Shown here one piece after another: positions 36,249-45,900 of a DNA stretch of 64,000 nt. Under the pieces are notes generated by a model, which had not been told where the DNA came from, did no database searches, and was given only the letters and a program-made list of their open reading frames with translations. Position 1 is the stretch's first letter, and every line of letters starts with the position of its first letter. Both the position numbers and the translations under genes were made by a program. Origin of the DNA: Bacteriovoracaceae bacterium UBA6153 (GTDB lineage Bacteria > Bdellovibrionota > Bacteriovoracia > Bacteriovoracales > Bacteriovoracaceae); NCBI GenBank assembly GCA_002428265.1, contig DIUR01000027.1, positions 310,001 through 374,000 of the forward strand, given 5' to 3'.

Positions 36249-36644
36249 TTAATTCTTTAAGTGTTCTGGAGTAAATGACAGCGGCATTAGGTCGCTGAAC
36301 TTCATTGTTTTTTCTACTCCGGCAACATCACCAATAATGACTTCCATTGATGGCCCGGCAAATTCACTCATCACCTGACGGCACATTCCGCACGGAGGCC
36401 ATCCTTCTTTGGTATAAACGTAAACTTTTTCGATCTGCATTTTCTTTTCAGAGACTGCTTTTAAAATGGCCACTCGCTCAGCACAGATTGTCCCGCCGTA
36501 GCTGGCATTTTCGATGTTACATCCCGTATAGATGCTTCCATCACTCATAACAATCGCACTTCCAACTTTTGCTTTTGAGTAAGGAGAGTATGCATTCGCC
36601 GAGGCTTCCATCGCTTTTTCGCGAAGAATTTTTTTGATATCCAT
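36249..36644 (-). CDS. cdd: cytidine deaminase
   Basis: At 131 residues it has the size of the homotetrameric class. The zinc site is formed by CAER (TICAERVAI) and PPCGMCRQVM, with the catalytic glutamate in CAE. It deaminates cytidine and deoxycytidine to uridine and deoxyuridine. It is the third gene of the nucleoside salvage operon; its ATG overlaps the stop of the purine nucleoside phosphorylase gene (TAATG), and AAGGA is placed 8 bases before it. Confidence 0.95.
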   Translation of the reverse strand: MDIKKILREKAMEASANAYSPYSKAKVGSAIVMSDGSIYTGCNIENASYGGTICAERVAILKAVSEKKMQIEKVYVYTKEGWPPCGMCRQVMSEFAGPSMEVIIGDVAGVEKTMKFSDLMPLSFTPEHLKN

Positions 36645-37474
36645 TATTTGATTCCTTTAAATTTTGCAATTGAGTTGTTCAGAAGACTTGTGAAGTTATC
36701 CATAACTTTAAGAGCTTCATCTTTAATGTCGTCGTGGTTTAGTTTTTGATTCACGATTCCAGCACCCATATTAGTGACACATGAAATCCCGCAAACTTTT
36801 AAACCGATATGATTAGCAACGATAACTTCAGGAACAGTACTCATTCCTACAACGTCACCGCCAAGGATTCTGAACATCCTAATTTCAGCAGGAGTTTCAT
36901 AGGTAGGGCCTAAGACACCAACATAAACACCGGTCTGAGTTTTAATTTTTAATTCAGCACTTGTTTCTTTTAAAATTTTAACCAGCTCTGGATTATAAGT
37001 ATTGCTCATGTCGGGAAAGCGCGGACCGATTGACTCGTCATTTGGACCTACTAGTGGATTTTTCCCTGTCATGTTCAGGTGGTCAGTTAAAATAACTAAG
37101 TCTCCCGGAGTATAACTTAAATTTACACCGCCGGCGGCATTGGTTAGAACCACAATATCAATTCCAAGCTTAGCAAGAACCCTGATAGGGAAGACAACAT
37201 CTTCCATGTCGTGGCCTTCGTAAACGTGGAAGCGTCCTTGAAGAGCAGCAACCTCTACCCCTTGAACAGTTCCAAGAATGAGTTTTCCATCGTGACCTTT
37301 AACCGTTACTTTCTTAAAGTGAGGAATGTCATTGTAAGGGATGATTGTTTTGTTTTCCATTTTATCAACGAAGTCACCAAGGCCTGAACCTAAAACAACA
37401 CCAACAGTAGGTTTTGTTTTTTTGACTGAGTGGATGTGAGCAATGGCCTGATCTAATTTAGTTTTTAATTCCAT
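36644..37474 (-). CDS. purine nucleoside phosphorylase (PNP, trimeric type)
   Basis: VGVVLGSGLGDF (phosphate-binding loop), LQGRFHVYEGHDM, VVLTNAAGGVN, GVYVGVLGPTYETPAEIRM and VGMSTVPEV mark the high-molecular-mass-independent, trimeric PNP family (PunA/PNP1). It splits purine (deoxy)nucleosides with phosphate to base and (deoxy)ribose 1-phosphate. At 276 residues it is complete. It starts 3 bp after the pyrimidine phosphorylase gene and overlaps cdd by one base, so the three are co-transcribed. Confidence 0.94.
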   Translation of the reverse strand: MELKTKLDQAIAHIHSVKKTKPTVGVVLGSGLGDFVDKMENKTIIPYNDIPHFKKVTVKGHDGKLILGTVQGVEVAALQGRFHVYEGHDMEDVVFPIRVLAKLGIDIVVLTNAAGGVNLSYTPGDLVILTDHLNMTGKNPLVGPNDESIGPRFPDMSNTYNPELVKILKETSAELKIKTQTGVYVGVLGPTYETPAEIRMFRILGGDVVGMSTVPEVIVANHIGLKVCGISCVTNMGAGIVNQKLNHDDIKDEALKVMDNFTSLLNNSIAKFKGIK

Positions 37475-37477
37475 AAT

Positions 37478-38851
37478 TTATTTCTTCGTTGTTGTAAGTT
37501 TTTTCTTAATCGTTTTTTTAGGCGCAAACTGAGTATGCACTTCAAGAATAAGTTTTTTCTTAGCACGAGGTTTAGTCGCACTGATTGTAATATTTTTCTT
37601 TGTAACTGCCTGAGCGATCTCACCGGCAAGAGTAAGCTGGTGGTCGTGACAGTGAATTGTCATAAGGCTCTCACCCTTTGCAACCTTGTCTCCGATTTTT
37701 TTGTTCATCACAAAACCAACAGCGAAGTCGATTTTATCTCCAGTCTTCGTGCGTCCGCCACCTAAGCGCACGCAGTGTTTACCTAGTTCAGAACACTCCA
37801 TTTTTGTCACGAATCCCGCTTTTGTCGCTTTCACTTCAAAAGTTGTATCAGTGTGAGGTAAGCGAGAGTAGTCGTCGATAACTTTTGGATCACCGCTTTG
37901 ATTGACAATAAGCTCTCTGAATTTTTCCAGAGCAGAGCCATCATCAATAGAGGCCTGTGCTTTTTTAATTCCGTCTTTAAGAGTTTTAGAAAGTCCTGCC
38001 AGGTAAATCATCCCACCAGCAAGAGCAACTGAAAGATCTGTTAAGTCTTTAGGTCCTCTGCCTTTTAGAGTTTCGATACTCTCGATAACTTCAAGTGAGT
38101 TTCCAACCGCAAGTCCCAATGGTTCTGACATATCAGTAATCATCGTCATCATATTTTTATCAAAACGTAGACCTGTTTTTCTTATACTTGCTGCTAATTT
38201 TTTAGCATCTGAAAGCTTAGACATGAAAGCACCGTTACCGGTTTTGATATCCATGACAATCCCTTTAGCACCTTCAGCAAGTTTTTTACTCATGATAGAA
38301 GCAGTGATCAGTGGAATTGATTCAACTGTCGCCGTTACGTCTCTAAGTGAGTAGATTTTTTTATCAGCTGGAGCGATCTCTTTTGTCTGCCCGATGAGTA
38401 CAAGACCTCTGGTGTGAAGAAGTTTTTCAAATTCTTCAAGAGTGATCTCAGTTTTAAAACCTTTGATCGATTCAATTTTATCAATCGTCCCGCCAGTGTG
38501 GCCAAGGCCACGGCCTGCGATCATTGGAACTTTTACACCACAAGCAGCGGCGATAGGAGCGAGAATAAAAGTCGCCTTATCACCAACTCCACCAGTCGAG
38601 TGTTTGTCGATAAAATGTCGTTCAGGAAAGTTGAGAACTTTACCTGAGTAAAGCATAGCATCTGTCAGGTGAGCAGTTTCTTCAATATCCATTCCACATA
38701 GGTAGATGGCCATGAGAAGTGCACTCATTTGATAGTCGGGAATACTTCCGTCAGTCAGTCCTTTGATGAACCAATGGATTTCATCCTTACTAAGTCTTCC
38801 TTTATCTCGTTTCTTTTGTATAATAGTATAAGCAGAGAATTGGTGATCCAT
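37478..38851 (-). CDS. deoA: thymidine/pyrimidine-nucleoside phosphorylase
   Basis: The family signature is seen in KHSTGGVGDKATFILAP, followed by the MIAGRGLGHTGGTIDKIESI stretch and the SIPLITASIMSKKLAEG substrate-binding segment. The C-terminal alpha/beta domain is present; a lysine-rich tail (KKTIKKKLTTTKK) is an oddity. I chose ATG 38851 (AAGGA just upstream) rather than a start 22 codons earlier. It heads the operon with PNP and cdd. Whether it prefers thymidine (DeoA) or is a general Pdp cannot be told by eye. Confidence 0.9.
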   Translation of the reverse strand: MDHQFSAYTIIQKKRDKGRLSKDEIHWFIKGLTDGSIPDYQMSALLMAIYLCGMDIEETAHLTDAMLYSGKVLNFPERHFIDKHSTGGVGDKATFILAPIAAACGVKVPMIAGRGLGHTGGTIDKIESIKGFKTEITLEEFEKLLHTRGLVLIGQTKEIAPADKKIYSLRDVTATVESIPLITASIMSKKLAEGAKGIVMDIKTGNGAFMSKLSDAKKLAASIRKTGLRFDKNMMTMITDMSEPLGLAVGNSLEVIESIETLKGRGPKDLTDLSVALAGGMIYLAGLSKTLKDGIKKAQASIDDGSALEKFRELIVNQSGDPKVIDDYSRLPHTDTTFEVKATKAGFVTKMECSELGKHCVRLGGGRTKTGDKIDFAVGFVMNKKIGDKVAKGESLMTIHCHDHQLTLAGEIAQAVTKKNITISATKPRAKKKLILEVHTQFAPKKTIKKKLTTTKK

Positions 38852-38952
38852 ACATCCTTTAGAGGTTTGAAATTTCGTTAAGGGATTAAGTGTATTGAAA
38901 AGAGACTGCAAAATCAAAAATAACGCAAGACAAAGGTTAAGGACGACACACT

Positions 38953-39384
38953 ATGATTTCTTCATTATCAAAAAAATTTATTACATTTTTTATAACTGCA
39001 GTTATTCTCGTGAATCCTCATACACTTTTGGCGCAAGAGTCAACATCAAGTGGTTTTATAGATGAATCTCTTCAGGACCTGACAATTGTTCTTGGCTCAG
39101 GTGCTGCGGGCGCTGTATTAGGTCTATCGACGTTATCATTTGTAGATGAGCCAAAAGATCATTTAAAAAACATCGCTATTGGTGGTGCTATTGGAGTGGT
39201 TATCGGTGTAGGGATTGTTATTTTTGGCCAGGCCACTAAGTCATCATCATCTATTGTTAGCACAGGGCCAAAAGAGATAACTCCTGGGACATCTGAGAGC
39301 CTTGCTAGAGTGGATTTTTCTAAACAAAAAATTGCAGATAGTTACAAGCTTCCAGAGACAATTGGTTATAACTTCACATTCTAG
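38953..39384 (+). CDS. small membrane protein with glycine-zipper helices
   Basis: An N-terminal signal or anchor (FITFFITAVILVNPHTLLA) is followed by two hydrophobic glycine-rich segments: TIVLGSGAAGAVLGLSTLSF at about 45-64, and NIAIGGAIGVVIGVGIVIFG at about 74-93. The latter is a classical GxxxG zipper. The tail ends in GYNFTF. A pore-like or envelope role is possible but unproven. AAGGA lies 9 bases upstream of the ATG. No family was recognised. Confidence 0.7.
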   Translation: MISSLSKKFITFFITAVILVNPHTLLAQESTSSGFIDESLQDLTIVLGSGAAGAVLGLSTLSFVDEPKDHLKNIAIGGAIGVVIGVGIVIFGQATKSSSSIVSTGPKEITPGTSESLARVDFSKQKIADSYKLPETIGYNFTF

Positions 39385-39481
39385 TCATTCTTGTTTCTAG
39401 GCAAGCGCGACATTTTCCTCCTTTGTATCTTCGTCCATGATCATGTATCCTGATTTAGATTTAAGTTTTAAAGGATTTTTC

Positions 39482-41077
39482 ATGGCCAAACAATTAATTA
39501 TCAACCAGACACTCAATGAGTGTCGGGCGGCGCTTATCGAGAATGGCGAGATTCTCGATTTCCTTATGGAGCGCTCATTCTCGCACAACCCAGAAAATAA
39601 CCACATCGATTTTCCTTTCGTGGGGGACATCTTCCTCGGAAAAGTCGTGCGCGTTCTTCCCGGAATGCAGTCGGCGTTTGTCGATATTGGTTATGAGAAA
39701 GCAGCATTTCTTTATGTCGACGATGCTTATATACCAAGCATTGAAGAGCAAAGAGACATGGCCGAAAAAAGTAAGAAGTCGATGGAAGGAAAAGAGCGCT
39801 TCGGCGAAGTTATTCCAGATGAACTCTCAACGCTTTCTGAAGCTGTTAACATGCGTTTTCGTCCTGATGTGAGTATTGAATCCTTCATTAAAGAAGGTGA
39901 CGAGATTCTCGTTCAGGTTGCTAAAGAGCCGATCTCAACCAAAGGCCCGCGTGTTACAAGACACATTACATTCGCAGGAAGACATATTGTTTTCATGCCC
40001 TTCATTGAGCACACTGGTGTTTCAAGAAGAATTGAAAGTGAAAAAGAGCGTGAGCGCCTAAAAGAAATTCTGGAAACAGTAAGACCAGAAGGTACAGGGG
40101 TTATCGCTAGAACCGTTGCTGAAGGACAAAGTTATAAAACGCTGAAGTTCGATTTCAACATGCTGGTGAAAATCTGGAAAGACGTCTCTCGTAAAGCTGA
40201 AAAAGTAAAAGCTCCAATGGTTGTTCACCAGGATCTAAGTTTCATTCAAAGAGTTTTCCGTGACATCACAGATGAAGACGTTGATGAAATTATCTTAGAT
40301 TCAAAAGATAATTTAAAAGAAGCAGAAAAATTCGTTCAAAAATACCTTCCAACAATGAAAGGGAAGTTCAAGCTCTATACTGAAGAGACAACTCCGATTT
40401 TTGAAAAATTCGGAATTGATATTGAAGTTGAGCGCGCCATCGATAACAAAGTTTTCTTAAAGTCAGGTGGGTCATTAAATATTGACCAAACTGAGGCACT
40501 TGTTTCTGTCGACGTTAATACCGGCAAATATATCGGAAGAAAAACTTTCGAAGAAACAATTTTAAAAACAAATCTTGAAGCAGTAAAAGAAATTGCTTAC
40601 CAGCTTCGTTTAAGAAACTGTGGCGGTATTATCATTATCGATTTCATCGATATGGAAAAAGAAGAAAATCGTCAGACGGTTTACAATGCTTTATTAGAAG
40701 CGCTGAAAAAAGACCGTGCTAAAACAAACGTTCTTCCAATTTCAGGTCTTGGACTGGTTGAGATGACCAGAAAAAGAACCCGTGACACGCTCTCGCGTAT
40801 TATGTGTGAGCCATGTCCGTATTGCGAAGGAACAGGAAGAGTTAAGTCTACACTGTCAGTTTGTTATGAACTGATTCGCGAGCTCAATAAGGTATTAGCA
40901 AAATCTAAGGGAACTAAGGTTTCTATTTATGCTCACCCAGAAGTCACTGCGACTCTTACTGGTGAAGATTTTGATTTGATCGATACTCTAGAAGAAGCTC
41001 ATGGAAAATCGATTCAGATTCGTTCTGAAAATAGCTATCACATCGAACAATACGAAATTTTTCCGCAAGAATATTAG
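39482..41077 (+). CDS. rng: ribonuclease G/E family endoribonuclease
   Basis: ATG 39482 (AAGGA upstream) gives 531 residues. An S1 domain lies near the N-terminus (GDIFLGKVVRVLPGMQSAFVDIGYEKAAFLY). The catalytic core holds VDVNTGKYIGRKTFEETILKTNLEA and IIIDFIDME, with the Mg-binding aspartates, and the zinc-link CEPCPYCEGTGRVKS. It lacks the long scaffold of RNase E, so it is closer to RNase G. It matures 16S rRNA and decays mRNA. An insert between the S1 strands (EEQRDMAEKSKKSMEGKERF) is longer than in E. coli RNase G. Confidence 0.92.
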   Translation: MAKQLIINQTLNECRAALIENGEILDFLMERSFSHNPENNHIDFPFVGDIFLGKVVRVLPGMQSAFVDIGYEKAAFLYVDDAYIPSIEEQRDMAEKSKKSMEGKERFGEVIPDELSTLSEAVNMRFRPDVSIESFIKEGDEILVQVAKEPISTKGPRVTRHITFAGRHIVFMPFIEHTGVSRRIESEKERERLKEILETVRPEGTGVIARTVAEGQSYKTLKFDFNMLVKIWKDVSRKAEKVKAPMVVHQDLSFIQRVFRDITDEDVDEIILDSKDNLKEAEKFVQKYLPTMKGKFKLYTEETTPIFEKFGIDIEVERAIDNKVFLKSGGSLNIDQTEALVSVDVNTGKYIGRKTFEETILKTNLEAVKEIAYQLRLRNCGGIIIIDFIDMEKEENRQTVYNALLEALKKDRAKTNVLPISGLGLVEMTRKRTRDTLSRIMCEPCPYCEGTGRVKSTLSVCYELIRELNKVLAKSKGTKVSIYAHPEVTATLTGEDFDLIDTLEEAHGKSIQIRSENSYHIEQYEIFPQEY

Positions 41078-41108
41078 AATTTATAATGCAGGCTCCCTAA
41101 TTCCCCAG

Positions 41109-41131
41109 TATGGGGCAAAAAGGGAAGTCTG
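41109..41131 (+). promoter_or_regulatory. intergenic motif shared with 22523-22544
   Basis: TATGGGGCAAAAAGGGAAGT, followed by CTG, repeats the 22.5-kb motif with one inserted base and one change. Here it follows the RNase G gene by 30 bp, and a short ccattt/aaatgg-like palindrome lies before the MerR-type gene. Confidence 0.35.
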
Positions 41132-41318
41132 ATTATAGTCAATATTTCACTAAAATAATCGCATCATTTCAAATCCAATTCTTTAACTCACCTAATGCAT
41201 TCCTATCTTTTGAAGCGTTGTCCATTTTACGTAGAATGGGTGTGGCACACTTCGTGCTTTAGTATTCATGACTATTCTTGTCTGAGACGTAGTCTTTAAT
41301 TTAACAAGGAAGGTATGA

Positions 41319-41708
41319 ATGTTTCCCATTAATGTTGTAGAAAAAGAAACCAACATCAGTAAATATCTTCTTCGTATGTGGGAGAGACGTTACTCATTTC
41401 CGCGCCCAGAGCGAGATAGCAAAGGTGAGAGAGTCTATACGAAAGATGATGTAGAAAAACTGCAGCTGATCAAAAAACTGATGGAAGAAGGCTATAGGCC
41501 ATCTAAGATTATAGACCAGGATTTGAGCGACCTTAGAGTGCTTTCTAAGTCTTTTGCTGATGCGAAAGTTTCGGCCAGGTCTGAGATCGTTATCTTAGTC
41601 ACTGCCCCGACCTTAGAGCAAGAAGTAAGAGATGCCCTTAAAAATCAAAACGTTAAAAAGGTTTTGGTTATCGCAAGCCTTGAAGATATCAAGAACTTGA
41701 GTCTGTAA
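41319..41708 (+). CDS. MerR-type transcriptional regulator
   Basis: The first about 70 residues form a winged helix-turn-helix of the MerR/CarA type: the conserved LRMWERRYSFPRPERDSKGERVYTKDDVEKLQLI, then KLMEEGYRPSKI. The C-terminal 55 residues (ARSEIVILVTAPTLEQEVRDALKNQNVKKVLVIASLEDI) look like a short alpha/beta remnant instead of the cobalamin-binding domain of LitR/CarH relatives. GGAAGG precedes the ATG. An operator or target is not visible. Confidence 0.85.
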   Translation: MFPINVVEKETNISKYLLRMWERRYSFPRPERDSKGERVYTKDDVEKLQLIKKLMEEGYRPSKIIDQDLSDLRVLSKSFADAKVSARSEIVILVTAPTLEQEVRDALKNQNVKKVLVIASLEDIKNLSL

Positions 41709-41776
41709 AAAAGCCAATTCCCTTTGACCATAAGCGGCCTCTTTGATAGGTTCTTGCTAACTCACGGGGGGCTTCT

Positions 41777-42214
41777 ATGAAAAGAGTAATTGCATTAGCG
41801 TTAATGATGGCATCATTTTCTACATTCGCGAATCACATGGGTTCAGTAGACTCATTATTATCTGTTCTTCCACAAGGAACATTTAACGGTAAAGACGATC
41901 TTGGAGTCGCTTGTTCGGTAAGTGTTTACGAAGTTAACTTTCCAGCAAAAGCTATTGCTGTTCAAGTTAATAAAAGAAATTCAAAAATCGTGAAAGTAGT
42001 CAGTGATGGAAGTGATTTCCGTTTTGTTGCTTACAAAAAAGAGTTCGTTCAAACAGAGAGATACTATGTAGATGATACAAGAACTTCATACGTAGAAAGA
42101 GTTGTGAGAACTGTTTTAGCTGGTGATAAACAACAATACGTTGTTGTTTCAAATGAAGTCGTTGTTAACAGAGATAGAACTGTTGAAGCGATTGACTGTG
42201 TTGTTGATCTTTAA
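41777..42214 (+). CDS. small secreted protein, paralogue of the gene at 32872
   Basis: A signal peptide (MKRVIALALMMASFSTFA) precedes a beta-rich domain opening VLPQGTFNGKDDLGVACSVSV and ending DCVVDL, the same pattern as the protein at 32872, with equivalent Cys positions. This copy is basic and Tyr/Arg-rich in its middle (KEFVQTERYYVDDTRTSYVERVV). GGGGGG is 5 bases upstream of ATG. The gene has its own terminator. Function is unknown. Confidence 0.75.
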   Translation: MKRVIALALMMASFSTFANHMGSVDSLLSVLPQGTFNGKDDLGVACSVSVYEVNFPAKAIAVQVNKRNSKIVKVVSDGSDFRFVAYKKEFVQTERYYVDDTRTSYVERVVRTVLAGDKQQYVVVSNEVVVNRDRTVEAIDCVVDL

Positions 42215-42238
42215 TTAAAGAATTAAATTTTTGATAGT

Positions 42239-42268
42239 AAAAGGGAGCTCTTTGAGCTCCCTTTTTTT
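42239..42268. terminator. intrinsic terminator, copy 1 of a repeated element
   Basis: GGGAGCTC-TTT-GAGCTCCC followed by seven T. The same stem and loop recur at 42933-42951 on the other side of the toxin-antitoxin genes. Confidence 0.93.
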
Positions 42269-42355
42269 ATCTCCCTTTATCCTCCTCCTAAAAATAAACA
42301 CTTAGAATTTGAGCATATTTTCTGGAATTGCACTTCTCTTCAATAATATTGACCA

Positions 42356-42374
42356 GTACGTATTTTTTACGTAC
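42356..42374. promoter_or_regulatory. probable operator of the toxin-antitoxin module
   Basis: GTACGTA-TTTTT-TACGTAC is a perfect 7-bp inverted repeat placed 13 bp before the toxin start. The position is typical for autorepression by the helix-turn-helix antitoxin. Confidence 0.65.
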
Positions 42375-42387
42375 ATTGAGGTATGGA

Positions 42388-42663
42388 TTGGAAGTTATAT
42401 ATTCAAAAGAAGCTCTGAGGAATATTAAAAAAATTCCTCAGCATATAAGAATTAAAATTCTTTATTGGATAGATTTTTTAAATGAGATTGGCCTGCCTGC
42501 GGCCAGGGCCTACAAAGGTTTTAACGACGAAGCATTATTGGGAAGTAGGCAGGGACAAAGATCAGTTCGATTGTCTAAAAGTTACAGATTATTTTATCGA
42601 GAGCTTCCTTGCGAACATACGATAATAATTGAAATTCTAGAGGTTAATAAACATGACTACTAA
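42388..42663 (+). CDS. RelE/HigB-type toxin
   Basis: This 91-residue protein starts at TTG 42388, with GAGGT 5 bases upstream; the nearby ATG 42383 is out of frame. The sequence MEVIYSKEALRNIKKIPQHIRIKILYWIDFLNEIG, then RSVRLSKSYRLFYREL and IIIEILEVNKHDY, has the order of RelE/ParE-fold toxins of the HigB group, which usually cleave mRNA at the ribosome. It overlaps the antitoxin gene by 11 bp, with the toxin first, as in higBA. Confidence 0.85.
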   Translation: MEVIYSKEALRNIKKIPQHIRIKILYWIDFLNEIGLPAARAYKGFNDEALLGSRQGQRSVRLSKSYRLFYRELPCEHTIIIEILEVNKHDY

Positions 42664-42922
42664 AAAAATTGAATTAGGTCTTGGCCTGTTTTTAAAAAGC
42701 CATCGTTTAGGCGAAGAGCTTACTCAAGCTCAAATGGCCAAGATTTTAGGAATCTCAAAGCAACGTCTTAGTGATATTGAAAATTCACGTAATATTGTAA
42801 GCATAAAGCTATGTCAGAAATTTGCGAAAAAACTTCATCTGCCTGCAGAATGGTTAGTGAAATTGGCCCTGCAAGAGCAGATTGATAAGGCCAAGCTTCC
42901 ATTGAAAATTATGCATGTTTAG
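42653..42922 (+). CDS. XRE-family antitoxin (HigA-type)
   Basis: This 89-residue protein has a Cro/CI helix-turn-helix: LTQAQMAKILGISKQRLSDIENSRNIVSIKLCQKFAKKL. It binds the partner toxin and probably the inverted repeat at 42356. GAGGT is 7 bases upstream of ATG, inside the toxin gene. The terminator follows 10 bp after the stop. Co-translation with the toxin is implied by the overlap. Confidence 0.88.
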   Translation: MTTKKIELGLGLFLKSHRLGEELTQAQMAKILGISKQRLSDIENSRNIVSIKLCQKFAKKLHLPAEWLVKLALQEQIDKAKLPLKIMHV

Positions 42923-42924
42923 AT

Positions 42925-42959
42925 AAAAAAAAGGGAGCTCTTTGAGCTCCCTTTTTTTT
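42925..42959. terminator. bidirectional terminator, copy 2 of the repeated element
   Basis: Eight A, GGGAGCTC-TTT-GAGCTCCC, then eight T. It serves the antitoxin gene and ileS, which is convergent and ends at 42958. Confidence 0.93.
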
Positions 42960-45900
42960 AGATTTTACTGATTAAGAAATTACCGACAACTTCATCGTCG
43001 ACGTTGATCTCGCAGACACTGCCCGAAAGTGATGCCACTTCTTTGATCGCGCTAGCAAGAGTTTGATCCTGAATATACTTCGCGTGAGTTGGATTTGTTA
43101 GAATTGCTTTCATCTTATCGTTACCGTTAAAAGCAATGGTGATTCTATCGTCAACTTTGAAATCCATAGACTTTCTTTGTTTCTGGATTCCGCTTGAGAT
43201 TTCTCTCGCGATCCCTTCGTCAATTAAATCCTGATCTAGATTTGTATCCATATCAACAGAGATAAAACGGTTACTCATTGCTTGAGTCCCTTCTTTTGCC
43301 TCTCTGAAAATTAGAACTTCTTCCGGGAAGAATTTAATGTCCTCGATCATTAGAGAGCCTTCATCTTCAAGCTCAGCTAATTGAGCAGCAGTTAATTTTT
43401 CAATTAGTGCTTTGTATTTGCCCATCTCTTTTCCTAGCTTTTTACCAAGAACCGGAAGGTTTGCTTTAGCGTAAAGCTTGATGAAGTTTCCTTCGTCAGT
43501 TGATAGCTCGATATTTTTTACGTTAAGTTCCGTTTTAATATACTCAGAGAGTTTATTAATTTCGTTCAGAAGTTTTTGATCCTTGTGAACAATCGTTAAT
43601 CTCTTAAGTGGAGTTTTAACTTTAATCTGAACCTGATTTCTCTTTTGTCTTCCAAGAAGAATAATCTGCTGCATTCTTCCTACGGCCACTTCAAGATCAC
43701 TATCAATTAATTGCTCTTGTGTCTCTGGATATGGACATAAGTGAACTGACTCTACTTCTGAAGAGTTCATTTTTCTTAGTTCTTGGAAAACGTATTCAGA
43801 GAAAAATGGTGCAAACGGTGCCATTGAAATTGTAAGCTCTCTTAGTGCAGTATAGAGAGTCGAGTAGGCAGCACACTTGTCATCGTTAAGTCCGTCACCC
43901 CAGAAGCGAGCGCGGTTTAATCTAATGTACCAGTTTGTTAAGTCTTCAATGAAAGTAAATAGCGCCGGTACAACATTGTACAGGTGATACTCTTCCATTT
44001 CGCGTGCGATATTTTTCTTCAGTGTTTGAAGATTTGATAGAAGCCATTTATCAACGATGTTGTCAGATGTTTTGAAATTGTTAACAGGTGACCACCCGTC
44101 AACTTCAGCGTACGTCTGGAAGAACTTAAATGAGTTCTGCCATGGAAGAAGAACTTTTCTTACCATGTCTTTTACACCGCTATCGACGAAGCGTTGTTCT
44201 TCACCTTTTACCAGACCTGAGTTGATCAGATAAAGTCTTAGAGCGTCTGCTCCAAACGTCTCCATTAAGCTCTCAGGAGGTGTAAAGTTGTTTAAACTCT
44301 TCGACATTTTTTTACCGTCTTCGGCCATAACTAGACCGTTAACGATAACGTTTTTAAAAGCTGGTTTATCAAAAAGTGCCGTTGATAAAACTGTTAATGT
44401 ATAAAACCATCCACGAGTTTGATCCAGACCTTCAGCGATGAACTCAGCAGGGTAGCCTTGTTCAAACATTTCTTTATTTTCAAAAGGGTAGTGAAGTTGA
44501 GCATACGGCATTGAACCAGATTCAAACCAACAGTCTAGAACTTCAGGAATTCTTCTATAAACACCTTCTTCACCAGTTTGGGTAAACGTTAAATCGTCGA
44601 CATTTTCTTTGTGAAGGTCTGTTACACGTGTACCAGTTAATTGATAAAGCTCTTCAATTGAACCAATACAAACTCTTCTGTTTGTTTTGTCGTTAATCCA
44701 GATAGGAATCGGAGTACCCCAGATTCTGTTTCTTGAAATCGCCCAGTCGCGAGCGCCTTCAAGCCATTTACCGAAGCGTCCATCTTTGATGTGCGAAGGA
44801 GTCCAGTTAATTTGTGAGTTTGAGTTTAACAAGCGCTCTTTAATTTTTTCAACACCAACATACCAAGATGGGATTGCTTTATAAATTAGTGGAGTGTTCG
44901 AGCGTGGACAAAATGGATAACTGTGAACCAGAACTCCCTGGTCATAAAGTTTCCCTTCGTCTTTTAATTTCTTAATGATTTCTTTATCAGCTGTCTTTAC
45001 ATGAACGCCAGCGAAGTCTCTAACTTCAGCTGTGAATTTTCCTGCATCATCAACCGGACATTGAATCGCTCCGATGCCAGCTTCTTTCATGACTCTGTTA
45101 TCGTCTTCTCCGAAAGCAGGAGCGATATGAACGATCCCTGTACCATCAGACGTTGTAACGTAGCCATCGTTTAAGACAACGAAGGCCCCAAGGTCAGCGT
45201 CTTTTGCAAAATAAGGAAATAGTGGCTCGTAACGAAGCCCTTTTAGCTCAGCACCTGTGTGAGTTGATAGTTCGACGTAATTTCTTTTTTTCGAATAAGC
45301 TTCAACGCGGTCACGAGCGATGATGAACTTAATATCTTTATCAGTGTCGTGAATTTTTACGTATTCAATTTCTGGCCCCATACACAGGGCAAGGTTTGAA
45401 GGAAGTGTCCAAGGTGTTGTCGTCCATGCAGCGATATGAAAATCTTGATCTTTTACTTTAAAGAGAACCGTCACAGCAGGATCTTGAACGTCCTGATAAT
45501 TTGAGCTTGCTTCAAAGTTTGAAAGAACTGTTCCAAGCGCAGTTGAAAAAGGAACAACTTTTGTCCCTTGATAAATGTGATCTTTTTTCCAAAGCTCACT
45601 GACTACCCACCAGACTGATTCCATGAACTCAGGGTCCATTGTTTTATAATCATTTCTGAAATCAACCCAACGGCCTAGTCTCGTGATGGTTTTTTCCCAT
45701 TCACCAGTAAACTGTTGAACGATCGCACGGCATTCATCGTTGTAGCCTTTTACACCTAATTTTTTAGCAGCGTCTTGAGCAGACATTCCCAATTTTTTAT
45801 CAATCTGGTGTTCAACTGGAAGACCATGGCAGTCCCAACCAAAACGTCTTTCAACGTAGCGGCCTTTCATCGTGAAGTAGCGTGGAATAATATCTTTTAA

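Noticed and set aside
37535..38651. Several plus-strand frames opposite the nucleoside phosphorylase gene
   Set aside because: Shadows of a firmly identified gene, with low-complexity Ser/Leu/Arg content.
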